This document shows, in pieces, positions 1-11,400 of a stretch of DNA of 64,000 nucleotides. The translations under genes were made by a program, and so were the position numbers. The DNA is taken from positions 22,140,157 to 22,204,156 of the forward strand of contig JARWKL010000016.1 of the NCBI GenBank assembly GCA_029961685.1, read 5' to 3'. This DNA is from Aristolochia californica. Lineage: Eukaryota > Streptophyta > Magnoliopsida > Piperales > Aristolochiaceae. The notes below the pieces were generated by a model. That model was not told where the DNA came from. It saw only the letters and a program-made list of their open reading frames with translations, and made no database searches. Numbering within the stretch: position 1 is the stretch's first letter; each line of letters opens with the position of its first letter.

Positions 1-531
1 GCTCGTGTTTTATGACATCTTGGTACATGTTATGCAGGTGGAATGACTCAACTCGGACAAGAATATCATTCAGGTTGCCATCAATCCAACAGTGAGCACA
101 GTTTTTGCTATTGTGCCTGGGTCCATGGCAGGTCCTGATCAAATGACCACTCTTTCCCACATGAATCTCAGGGCAAAACCTGCTAGACATCTCAACTTCT
201 TAAAAAATGATTAAGAAAATGAACTCTAAGCCACAGATTTCAACTTAAAGTAGCAGAGAGGTTCTATGCTTGCTTACTTGCACGCCTTGACTGGGATAGC
301 ATTGAGAAGAGCAGAAACCCCTTTGGTAAGTTGTGCTCTAGCACTGAGCACGTCATATGCAACAGGAACCATGTCCTTCACAGGATAGTCCTTTGCCCTA
401 TTTTTAATTCTCATAAGGATCAATGGACGAAGCTCGCTCCAATCTATTTTTGAGCTGTAAAATCTAGATTGTGGAAAATGATTATTAACATCTTGCCAAA
501 CATGAACGATAATTTTCTTCACTGAAACCAT
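1..531 (-). CDS. APO4: APO4-type mitochondrial APO protein, 5' part (3' end outside window)
   Basis: Two coding exons are visible on the minus strand: 278-531 and <1-179, joined GT-AG with the split codon AA|G. The protein starts MVSVKKIIVHVWQ, a likely organelle-targeting N-terminus, and then has FYSSKIDWSELRPLILMRI and AKDYPVKDMVPVAYDVLSAR. The second exon gives the start of an APO motif, CKFCPEIHVGKSGHLIRTC, followed by a His/Trp-rich stretch ending HLHNMYQDVIKHE at the window edge. APO proteins are plant-specific, with two Cys/His-rich APO repeats, and take part in organelle intron splicing or Fe-S-related accumulation of photosystem I. The FYSSK and AKDYPVK region best matches my memory of the mitochondrial APO4 branch. 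The start is the first ATG after an acceptor at 539-540, so an intron probably splits the 5' UTR, with a leader exon near 1.0-1.25 kb. Roughly the last half of the protein is missing. Confidence 0.82.
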
Positions 532-1290
532 GGAGCAACTGCACAATCAGGTACCAAACTGCTTGGGTTATGTTGAGAAGCAAACAGCAGAAGCAGCCAA
601 ATCAAAAGCAATATGTGAACAGCATTAGATATAGACAAATAAACAAAAAAAAATGTCTACTCATTCACCGACTACCATGCGCTATTCCTAAAGAAACAAA
701 AGAATCCTGAATTCAAATACTCTGGCACTTCCATATACAATAGCATGCGTATTATAGAACTAGACGAGTTAATCAAGACACATAAAATGCCTAAAGTTTT
801 TCCTTTTGCATTTCCTATTTGATGTTGAATGCTTGCCATTGAGAGAAATATTTTACACTTTTCGTAAAAAAAAAAATTCTGAAAAGCGCCAATTCAAACC
901 CCCCAGAAGAAAACTATACAAATAATTTAAGAGACTGACAAATTCCAACTTGCACACCCGATATAATAGCAATCTTCAACGAATAAATGAAACGTACAAA
1001 CTAAAATTATTATGGAAGACGGGGGCGTTCCAATCAAAAAACGGAAAATCGGCAACCCTATTCTCGAACTAGGACGAGATTTTGATTGTTGCTCGTGTAC
1101 GATACTGTACAGGATAATTCATCCGGGCGGCTCTTACCAAGGTTTCGAAGAGATCTTCAGAAGACACTGTCGACGAAGAGGTAGCTGTCTGACCGGAGAA
1201 AATGAAAATGCCCAATGACACCGGGAAAGCGCGGGAATTATGGAGCGAGAGAAAAATACTAGCGGAAGCCGGAAAGCCTGTGAAGAACAA

Positions 1291-2160
1291 AATGAGAAAA
1301 TAAATATATTGTTTAATAAATCTAAAAGCAAACTAATTAAACAAACTGAATCAAATATAAAAAAACTTAATAAATTAAATATAATTTCTAATTTTTAAAC
1401 AGACCATCAACTATTATTATAATATTACAGTAGATTAAATAAATATTATAAATATTATAAATATATAATACCACTTTCATTTTAAATTATTTTTATTAAA
1501 AAACTATAACAAAAATATTATTTAATATTTATAATATTATATCATATTTATATAAAATGTTATTTTGAAAATGATATTTAAAATAAGTTTAAATTTAAAT
1601 ATATTATAGCTATTAAACCTTCAACAATGGCTTCACAAAACCTTATCCTTCTTTCGGGTCCGATTCCAATATTCATCGAATTTTGCTGGCAAACTCCATT
1701 TAAAATTAAATAATAGAATAATTCGTATTTGTTAAGGGGTGGTATAATTAGTAAATAAGGAGAAATTTTATAAAGATACTAAATATTAAGTACTTAGCCA
1801 ATACTATCCAAAAGACCGACTTGTTAGGAGCGGAAGTCATAGGTATTTAACCTAGGACCATAACACTTCTTTATCACAATCGGATAGTCAATATAGCATT
1901 TCGTATGTTTTGCACCAAATTACTTTTCGTATTGGATTAACTGTCTAATAGAATATTATTTAATTAAGATATATTATTACAAGGAAAAAGGCTATAGATC
2001 CAACAACCCGCGTATCAGGCGAGACGTGGGCCGTGGACGTTTTAAAGCCCATATCCAAGAAGAATAATTCAGTTCAAAGTACTTTTTGGTAATTTGAACC
2101 ACTTTTTGGCCTTGAGTACAACAGATTTTTAAACTTAAAAAAAGCTAGAGCTTAGAGGGA
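1291..2160. other. AT-rich intergenic region between APO4 and BRCA1
   Basis: This is the divergent gap between APO4 (minus) and BRCA1 (plus). It is very AT-rich, with runs such as repeated TATAAATAT around 1430-1560. I see no coding potential, RNA gene or mobile element. It must carry at least parts of both promoters. Confidence 0.6.
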
Positions 2161-2166
2161 AACTTG

Positions 2167-2202
2167 CCGCGAAAACCTGAAATTCAGGACTGACATTCGC
2201 GC
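2167..2202. promoter_or_regulatory. Two E2F-like sites upstream of BRCA1
   Basis: Two matches to the plant E2F consensus WTTSSCSS lie about 165-200 bp upstream of the BRCA1 start codon: CCGCGAAA (2167-2174, reverse TTTCGCGG) and ATTCGCGC (2195-2202). They are about 20 bp apart in otherwise AT-rich DNA. S-phase control by E2F would fit a DNA-repair gene. The site matches are seen directly; the function is inferred. Confidence 0.5.
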
Positions 2203-2365
2203 CAGTAACTTTTCTTTCTTCGCCTTGCTGATTCTCTGAGTTCTTTAATTCTTAACTCTTCATCACTTTGTTTTCTCGATCCAGTCTCTCACAGTTCCTC
2301 TTGTCTGGACTTGTATCGGCCGATCTCTGCGTCTAATATTTGTATCCGCTAGACAAAAACGAAAA

Positions 2366-5300
2366 ATGGCGGATGTTTCTCACCTGGAGAAGATGGGAAG
2401 AGAGCTCAAATGTCCCATCTGGTACATGTCAAACTATGTCTTCATATATTTGCTTTTCTTTTTCATTTTTCCTTATCGGGTTGGGTCAATTTTTGTAAGT
2501 GTAGAATTGATTTCAGGCACCCTCCCCACATGCTGTCTTCTAAAGTTCGGATTGATATGTACAAAAGAAAAAATACTAGATTTGTTTTTTTTTTAAGGTT
2601 TCTTTTGGATTTTGTTTGCATAACTACTCGCGTTGTCGTTGAAATTTGTGGCAACTGGTTTCGGATTCAAAACCTTGTCTTGATCACTATATCCTCAACT
2701 GGGGTGGGATTTTCGGAGGCAAAAAAGATCTCTCCACAACGAAACCATACCTTTTTTTCATTATTTTCCGTTCCCAATTTCAGAAATCTTATATACTTGG
2801 CAATCTCAGATTTCGAGAAATCTTACTTTCTTCAATGTTCTGTCCATTTCGTTTTCTAGAATTGGTCAGCAATCTTAGAATCTGGCTATGTACTCTGCGA
2901 GCTATTAGATATTGCTTTTGGAGATGATGCTTGTGGTGGTAGAAAAATAGAGAATTGATCTAATGGATGTGCATTCTTTTCCTTGGTTGCAGCTTAAGTC
3001 TTCTGAATTCCGCCGTTTCACTCACGTGCAATCATGTTTTTTGCGGGTGACCTTCTAATTACATCTTGGTCGTTCCATGAAGAAAATGAAAACCGAGGGT
3101 TGTTTCTGAATTTTTTCATGACTTTGTTATTTTGCAGGTCTTGTATTTCTATGTCCATAAAAAGAGCATCTGATTGTCCTGTCTGTAAAGTACCATATCA
3201 TAGGAGAGGTACATTTTTAACACTCTCTGTGTGTGTTTGTAATTTCATTTGTATACGTTATTTGGCCTTTGTTTCTTCTACGTTTGATTAACAAAGAAAG
3301 TTGAAATATGATTTCAGTTTCCCATTTTTTGCTGCAGAGGTTCGTCCTGCTCCTCACATGGATAATTTGGTCAGCATTTACAAAAGCATGGAAATTGCTT
3401 CAGGAGTGAATATATTTGTCACACCTCCAAAGAGAAGTTCTGGTAATTTTTGGCAATAGAGAGGCATATGAATAAGTTCCTCTTCATTTTGTATTTTTTG
3501 TGGCATAGGAAAATCAAATTACTCAAGTCATGATAGTACTGCTTGTATGTGTTTATTGTGGAGAATTCAATATTCGACTCTTGACCATGTTGGAAGCCAC
3601 CCTTGAAGGGTCAAGATATGAGTTAGTGGTTTAAATCATCCAACAATGCTAAGTGTTTGGTCCCTAAAGGATGGCTTTCGTTTTATTGGCTGTTGTTTAG
3701 TAAAATACAATGATGCTCGAAACATAATATTGCAAGAAACTAGCTCATGACTTGATTTCTTTCGTTTTTACTTTTTTGTTTTATTTCTTTGTTGTAAATC
3801 AAAAGATTGCAAACGACAAGGAGGCAATGAAAGTAATTTTGTCGGGCCAAAAGTTAGAAAGCTCAATCGAGGAAAATCAAAGAAACAGAAATCTGTTCAA
3901 CAAAATGAAGCGGAAGACAGGAAGATAACCAACTCCAGAATCTCTGATAGCCAAACGTCAGGAAAATCTTCTTTTTCAGCTAACAAAAGAGTTCAGGTGC
4001 TACCACTGCCTGATGCCTCTATGTTACCTCAAACAATTCCCGGCAACAGAGGAGAAAGGGAATTAAATAAGAATGCAGGACAAGAATGCGCTAAAGATTG
4101 TTCAAATTCATTAAATGAGAAACCAGCATTTGAGGGAAATGGAGATTCCTTATTTTGCCCTTTCTTCTGGCTCAAAGAGACAGAGGAAAATGAAGAAAAT
4201 TCAGACAGCCAGAGTTGTCATGTGACAGATGATGAGTGTACTGTTGGCACCCCAAGACATATTCCTTCTTTTAGTGATATCAAGGACTCTCAGAGTCCAA
4301 ACACCATAGCATCAAAAGTAAGTCTCAATTTCATATTCTGCAGTTTTTTCCTTCTTTACTCTGTGAGTTATGAATGTTTATGGCTTACTTCACTTTGTGA
4401 AGGAGTGTGATGGGACATCCAAAGCCGTAGACTTTCATGATAGTGAGATGTTCGAATGGACACAAAGGGCTTGTTCCCCTGAACTTTTTTCAACACCTTT
4501 AAAGAAACAGGTACTTTGTTTGTTAATTTGCTCAATGGTGTTGCTAACTAGATTGTTCTTCACTTTTGAATTTCATCATCCCATGGTTTTTACTTCTCAT
4601 CTGATTTGAACTTATTTTGATTAAAAAAGATGGGCAAGAATGAACAACAAAATGGACTTCTGCAGGAGAACCACGGGTTGACATTTGTGGAGATGGGGTC
4701 TCCAATTCTTTCATGTAAGCAAGCAATAAATAGCAATGCTGGGACAGCTACAACTAAGTCGAATGCAAGATGTAAGCAACTGAAACAAAAAGTAGGAAAA
4801 CCTTGTTTGAGCAAATTGACAAATGGTGCAGATAAATTTGTAGATAAAGTTAAATATGAAACTTTAACTGGATCAGGAGGTATCCTCGAAGAATTTCCCA
4901 CTTTACCAAGAATCGTAGCTGAAAATTCAAGTGAAGAGAATGAGAGTGCTGAAAATGTTCTATGCGTAAATCTTGGAAGAAAAAGAAGTGAGCGAGGTGA
5001 TATCAAACATTCCAAAAGAAACCCCTTGACTGAAGAAGTTACTAGAAAATCAAGAGTGACAGCCAAAAATCCAAATGAAGCAAATGAGATTGAGGAAATT
5101 GGTAGATCTCCAAATCTTGGAAGAAAAGGCAGAAAACGGGGTGGTAAATTTATTGATCATCCCAAGAGAAAGCATGTGAAGTTATCAATCAGCCAAATTG
5201 ATGAAGGTCCTAAAGATGAGGTAGTTGAAGAGAGTCCAAAAATTCACCAAGAAGATGACAAAGGTCCAGGCAATGAAAATCAACCTGTTGATACACTTGT

Positions 5301-7941
5301 CAAAAGAATGAGTAGAGTAGCCAATGATGGCATAGAAGAACTCCTCGATGAAATTCCTAACGAGTCAAGAGAAATAGTTGAGAGTCCAAACCAAGGGAGG
5401 AAGCATACTGAAAACATATGTAAAAGAGTAAGCAAGAGGAGAGTCAAAGATAGGAGCCGTTCCAAGAGAAACCAGATGGAAGATACAGTTAGAGATATAG
5501 GCCAGGAGGTTCCTACAAGTGATGGCCAAGAAGTAGGTAATAGATCTGATGAGAAGATTGATCCCAAGTACAAAAGCAGAAGTGAAGGACATTTAACAAG
5601 TTTAACTGCCATTATGGCTGGCGAAGTATCAACCGAGCTACCTACAAATACAATAGATGAGGCTGAGATGGATACACTATTCTCTAAGTTGCCTCTCGTG
5701 GAAGTAAACAATGAGAGAACTTCGGGTCAAGAGAACACAGTCAACAAAAAGGGTAACAAGGTCAAGACTAAGTTTCAGAGGCGTAAAGCAAGAACGGAAG
5801 ATCAGGCAAGGGAAGCAACAACCAAAGTCAATACCATTGATGCTGCTGTTGTTGAAGATAGTCCTACAGTTGCAAGAGAAAATACAGAAAATTGGGTTTT
5901 TCCTTCTGTGCATGATAAACATGAAGTTGTTTTTTCTGCTAAGAATCATCAGCTACAAAAATGCAATGAAATTCCCCGAAAAATGCCATGTGCTTTCTGT
6001 CGTTCTTGTCATGTTTCAGAGGTATATATGTTCAACTAATGTTCCTCTATGTTTCAAAAGAACGTTTAACTTTTTCTCTCAGTTAATCATTTATGCAACT
6101 GGTCTTCAAATTTGAAAATAAGTTGCATAAACAAGTTCTTAACTAGCATAATCTTTTTTTTGTTTTGCATCTCTGAGCTGCATTCTGGCACTCTAATTAC
6201 AGTTAACGGGTGAAATGGTGCATTATTTAAGTGGAAAGCTGATACCAGCAGAGTATAGTGGAGGCTCCCATGTCATACAGTCGCACAAGAAATGTGCAGA
6301 ATGGTTTGAAATCCCAAATATTAAGTCTTGGCAGATGTTTTTTTCTTCATTTGTGTGTGTTGACCTTTTTATGTAGTTTTATCACAGAATTGTTTTTTTT
6401 TTTTTTTTAATATATCATAGGGCTCCAAATGTGTACTTTGAAGAAGATGAAGTGATGAACCTTGAAGCTGAAATATCAAGGAGTCGAAGGATCAAATGTA
6501 GTTGCTGTGGGATCAAAGGCGCAGCTCTTGGGTGCTTTGATAAGGGCTGCCGTAAAAGCTTCCATGTCCCTTGTGCAAAGATGACTCCACAGTGCCGGTG
6601 GGATGATGTAAGAATACTGAAATTTCCAATTTGAGTTACTAAACTAATGTAAGACTTAAGAAAGGGCGCATATTCTTCTTGTGGCAGGAGAATTTTGTGA
6701 TGCTTTGCCCTCTACATTCTTCTTCTAGCTTGCCAAAAGAAACCCCCGAACAGAAAAAAAGTAGGAAGCAACAAGATTCAAAAGTGTATGTCCAGCCTTA
6801 TATCCTATTATATTTCGAATTTTAGTATATTCCAGTTTGATGGTTTCTCTGAATTTCATTAAATCTGTCAGTGAAAGATCAGCTGAAGTGAACTGTCAAT
6901 GGACATGGCCTTCTGGGTCACCTAAAAAATGGGTATTATGTTGCTCATCTCTTAATGCTGAGGAGAAGGTAAATTGAATTTCTATTTTTTTATTTTTTAT
7001 TTTCAACCTCACAGGATACAAAAGGAATCACATTTATCCGGTCAATAAAAAAATTGGAACTGCAGGACAGTGTCTCAAAATTAATAAAACTGGCTGGATT
7101 ATCGTTGGCAAAGACATGGAACCCAGCGGTTACACATGTTATTGCGTCAACAGATGAGAATGGGGCATGTAAGAGGACCCTAAAATTCCTAATGGGTATC
7201 TTAGACGGAAAATGGGTTTTGAAGACAGATTGTAAGTCTATTTTCTTCCGAATATTGAAGGATGAACCGAATTAAGCCACATGGGTGGAACATTTATATG
7301 CTTCACTGTTTTGCCCAGGGGTGAAGGCATGTTTGACAGCTTTGCAACCTGTAAACGAGGAGAAATATGAAATTGAAGTTGATATCCATGGAGTCAAGGG
7401 AGGACCTCGAGAAGGGAGGCAAAGAGTAATTAATAAGGTTGTTTCCACATTATCCAATTATAGTGTGGTCGTTTAAATTTTAACTTGAGGAACATGTTTG
7501 CCAAAGAGATTATCTTGAATAATGCTACATCCTTTCTTTTCTAAAGATGATGTTTCGGTGATAGATTGTTTCCACTTGCAGGAGCCAAAACTTTTTCATG
7601 AATTGGAGTTCTACTTTGTGGGGGAGTTTACAAATTCGTATAAAGGCTACCTGCACGATCTTGTCATTGCAGGTGGAGGGGTTGTTTTGCACAGGAGGCC
7701 TATATCAAGAATTCAGAAAGGACCGTTAGAAGAATCTTCTCAATGTATGATCTATGTGATTTATAGCCTTGAGCAACCAGAGAAATCAGATGCTAAGAAA
7801 AGTTCTCGGATATTTGCTAGGAGAAAAGCTGAAGCTAGTGCTATTGCTAGTACAGTCAATGCGAAAATGGCACCTCACTCATGGATCTTGGATTCTATTG
7901 CTGCTTCCAAGCTGCAGGTCCTAGATGAGAATACAGCCTGA
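2366..7941 (+). CDS. BRCA1: Plant BRCA1 homologue, RING-ePHD-BRCT E3 ubiquitin ligase
   Basis: Fourteen exons: 2366-2421, 2993-3046, 3138-3208, 3338-3442, 3806-4317, 4403-4510, 4630-6021, 6203-6303, 6421-6607, 6688-6785, 6872-6968, 7015-7231, 7319-7437, 7582-7941. Phases agree throughout and give 1158 aa. The N-terminus MADVSHLEKMGRELKCPIC opens a complete C3HC4 RING (C16, C19, C31, H33, C36, C39, C50, C53). A plant BRCA1 motif SEMFEWTQRACSPEL follows near residue 290. An extended PHD finger begins PCAFCRSCHVSE near 755, and includes HKKCAEWAPNVYF and CSCCGIKGAALGC. Two C-terminal BRCT repeats follow (about 930-1010 and 1040-1158). The family ubiquitinates targets with BARD1 in the nucleus during homologous-recombination repair. 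Arabidopsis BRCA1 is about 940 aa; the extra length lies in the 1.4 kb exon 7, which has repeated basic motifs. Confidence 0.93.
4969..5472 (+). repeat. Degenerate repeated acidic/basic motif inside BRCA1 exon 7
   Basis: Three spaced copies of an acidic run, then N-x-GRK, then a Lys/Arg-rich tail: NLGRKRSERGDIKHSKRN (residues 416-433), NLGRKGRKRGGKFIDHPKRK (464-483) and NQGRK with a long basic tail to residue 583. The copies are 48 and about 92 residues apart and well diverged, so this is an old internal expansion. The basic runs look like nuclear-localisation or nucleic-acid-binding patches. Confidence 0.5.
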
Positions 7942-8487
7942 TGCATAAAGACGTACATGCTAAATGTTTGTGTTGGATGAGTATAGTTTATGCGAATGCT
8001 TGTAAAAAAGGTTTATGGTCACTTATCTTATGAGTAATCATCTTGACTGTTTGTCTTCTATTTTGCTCTTTTGAGTTGATTGAATATGACCTTTTTCTTT
8101 AGTCTTTTAATTTTTCCTTCTGGCCTAGGGTATAGAATAAAATCAATTGAACAGCGTGGATGACCTGCAAAGTGATGGCAAAGATACAATAAATGGAGCT
8201 ATTGAGGAACCATTCTGCAGCAAGAGAAAAATGTATATTGCCAAATTGCTGTGAAGTTAGGAATGAATTCTATTCAATTATATGCGTATACCACCTTACA
8301 GGCTTTTACAACAACAGAGTTACTCTTCTATCTTCTGATGATTGAAGATTGAAAAGCCAATCCCAAGATAAAAAAAAATGCACCAAAATTGGCAAGAGTT
8401 GCTTGGAATGCTTCAGAAATTGGACTAGTGAGAGGGGAAAAATTTGGAGACAAACATAGTTCAAGATCAACCAAAGAAGACTATTTG
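7942..8487. other. Convergent 3' region between BRCA1 and GALT2
   Basis: BRCA1 (plus) and GALT2 (minus) end facing each other, 546 bp between stop codons. The gap should hold both 3' UTRs. I see nothing else in it. Confidence 0.6.
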
Positions 8488-11400
8488 TCATCTAAAGTTG
8501 CAACAATGGGCTCCACCCCTGGACAACTTGTCCCATAAACATATCATCTGTCTTGGAGATTGGTAATGTGCTGTGTAGTAGTCCTCCATACATCCATACT
8601 GACAAAACTTCCAGTTGTGGGAATACTGAACCGGAGTTGATGCATTGAACTCTTCAACCCACATCCCCATGCTCACGTCTTCCATCTTGAAGAGCTGCCA
8701 AAGTAGAGGAGTTATGGTTTGGAAATTTGGGGATGCTTCAAAAAATATCAAGATGGGTCACAAAGGCAACTAACCCTTAAGCTCATATTTGCATGTTGGG
8801 CGACGACATATTTTGAAATATCACTTGAAATTATGTATCCAGGTCCATTGGCATATGGTGGGTATACTTCTTCTGGCCATTCCTATTTCATCATTATTTT
8901 GAGAGTTAGACATGAAAAATACAATAAAAAAAGCTATTCAAATTAGCAAAACTTGAAGTTAGCAAATTTTCCAATACACATGGAATTTTCTTAGTTATTG
9001 ACACACTGAAACATCTACAATGGTGTGCAACCAACTAACCTCATATGTGACTGCCCATTTTCCACTCCTCAGTGGCCTATGCAGGAGGTTAAGATTTCCC
9101 ATGTAAAGAGATTTCTTGGAAGAAATGCCCTCAATTTCCTTTAATACTGTATCTACCCTTACAAAAGTATCATCATCACATTTCATTACATAGGCTGCTG
9201 AAACATTGCGAACCTGCAAGACAAGGGATCAACAAGTGAGGGTGAGGAATAAGTGCAGCCACTGAATTTCCTATTAGATGGAGCTAATTAATTATTCTCA
9301 AAAACAAAATTGGCCAAAATAAAGATGCAGGATGAAATTGAAAAGATTTTGATAACTTACCCCATACTCACATATGGAAATTGTCTTGAGAACCACAAGG
9401 TCATATCGATCCATAAATGGTAAAATGACAATGTCACCAAAATAATCTGCTTCCTTCTTCAGTGCTGCATTGACTTCCTTCCTTGGATTCTAAATGTTGA
9501 CATATGACATTAGAAACTCAAAGGAACAGAAAAAAGAAAAATAAAAAACTAGATGTTAACTAGTGAGATATGGCAAAGATAAATTATTTAACTTTCAACT
9601 CCACATACAAGGTCTAATCTTACTCTCAAGTATCTGCTCTTTCTCCAGAACAATTCAAGGACCTATGTACTCATTAAATATATTAATTAATAAATATATT
9701 GAGGCAACAATATGTTTCAAAGATATGCTGAATGAGTAGGTAATCAGGCCTTCCAGCAACAATCAGCATGTCTAATTACATAATCACTATCTCCACATTA
9801 CTCCACTAGGGTTCACTTTTCATCACATCAAAAATTAATTACACCAGGGAATCTTACAAGAGCAGCAAAGAAAATGACTAATTAAGAAACCAGGTTCGTA
9901 TGACTAAGCTCATGTTAAACTGCATAGATCAATTGGTAAAGAAACCAATTTAGAAGAATTCATTTTGTTTGTATTTTGTCGCTTGATGTGTATTGTTTCT
10001 GGCACACCTCCCTGAGCTTTGTGTATTTGCACTCTTCATCTAGTTTTCTTTTTCACCATCTCAACACACACACATATCACACCAAGGACGGCCTTCCTTA
10101 TGTAATTAACAAGCTAAAAAGTCATCTTTCCTACTGGGAAGGAACTTTCTTTTCTTTCTTTTTAGAAGAAGTTGCTGTATTCATTTTCTTCTGGTGAACC
10201 AACTCAACTAAGCCAGTGCCTGTTTCTTAGTAGTAATCAGTTGCTTTGAGCTGCTCCATTTCAACAAAAAATGGACAGATGGAATGAAAACACCATGACC
10301 TCCTATACCACATAGGAAATGCCATCTTCTGGTGAGGCACCTGAAAATGCCATTTGGGTACCTGCACAACCTAAAGTAATGTCTTGCCACTGTCTGAGCA
10401 GCAACAAGCCCAAAGCTGCATCTTCACTTCATCCATGGGTCTTTCGAGGGATGGCTTTATCGATAGTTTACTTACATTAAATTAACTTCAAGAAGTTTCT
10501 GACTCAATGTTTTCTTAAAAGCTAGGATTCCTTTTCTGACTTTGATAATGATGAGAAGTAAATGTTCAGGAAGAGAAACAATGAGGTCAACAGGGCGCAA
10601 AGGGGCAAATGATAATGTTAATGGGAATAGTCCCACACAGATAACTGTTATAAAAAGTTGTTGGCTTATGAGGTTGAGTAATGGGCATCCTAAGTGGCTA
10701 GTAATTTTCTAATGGAACAAGGTTCAATTATAACATGGTATCAGAGTAGGAAGTCTGCCTAGGCCAGTTTCTGCCTCATTGAGTTTGTTACCCCATTTAT
10801 GTTATCTACCTCTCAGACCAGTGTTTAAAGCCTGGACATGAGAGGGAGTGTTAGTGAGAATAGTCCCACATAGATAAGTGTTAAGAAAAATTGTTGGTAT
10901 ATGATGTGAGCAATAGGTCTCCTAAGTGCCTAGTCAATTTGGGATGATACTAGGCTCAATCTTAATAGATATCAAATAAAACAAAAAAAAGAAAACATAA
11001 AGCTCTAAAACAAATAAAAGCTAATCAACAAATCTTATAGACGAGAACGAGAGCTTAACTGTCCACCTTTTACATTTCTTCGCACCAAGAGACAAATTAT
11101 AGTGCAGACTAATAAACTAAAAAGGCCACTTGGGAATGTTTTGTCGCCTCTCCTCTCCCCTTTGATTAATGCATGTGATTTAGTCTTTTGCTACATAACA
11201 TATTTTTATTGGGTTTCCCTCTACATCTCTATACACCAATTTACTTCATTGGGTTCCCTATAGCATCTTTTTATGTTATAATTTAACATGTGGACCTTGA
11301 CACACATGCAAAACAAAGATTTCCACAGAGCACATTGTTCAGTGAAGTACTTAAGGATCTATCTCAAAATGAGCTAAATTAATGAATCATGGATGAGCAT

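Noticed and set aside
2410..2859. 149-codon plus-strand open frame in BRCA1 intron 1
   Set aside because: Phe-rich intron translation. The true exon 1 ends at 2421 and exon 2 at 2993 completes the RING.
5280..5711. 143-codon open frame opposite BRCA1 exon 7
   Set aside because: Leu/Ser-rich shadow of the plus-strand coding exon, which has consistent splice phases.
10736..10747. tRNA-like sequence TGGTATCAGAGT
   Set aside because: It is a reverse-transcription primer site; no tRNA fold, A box or B box surrounds it.
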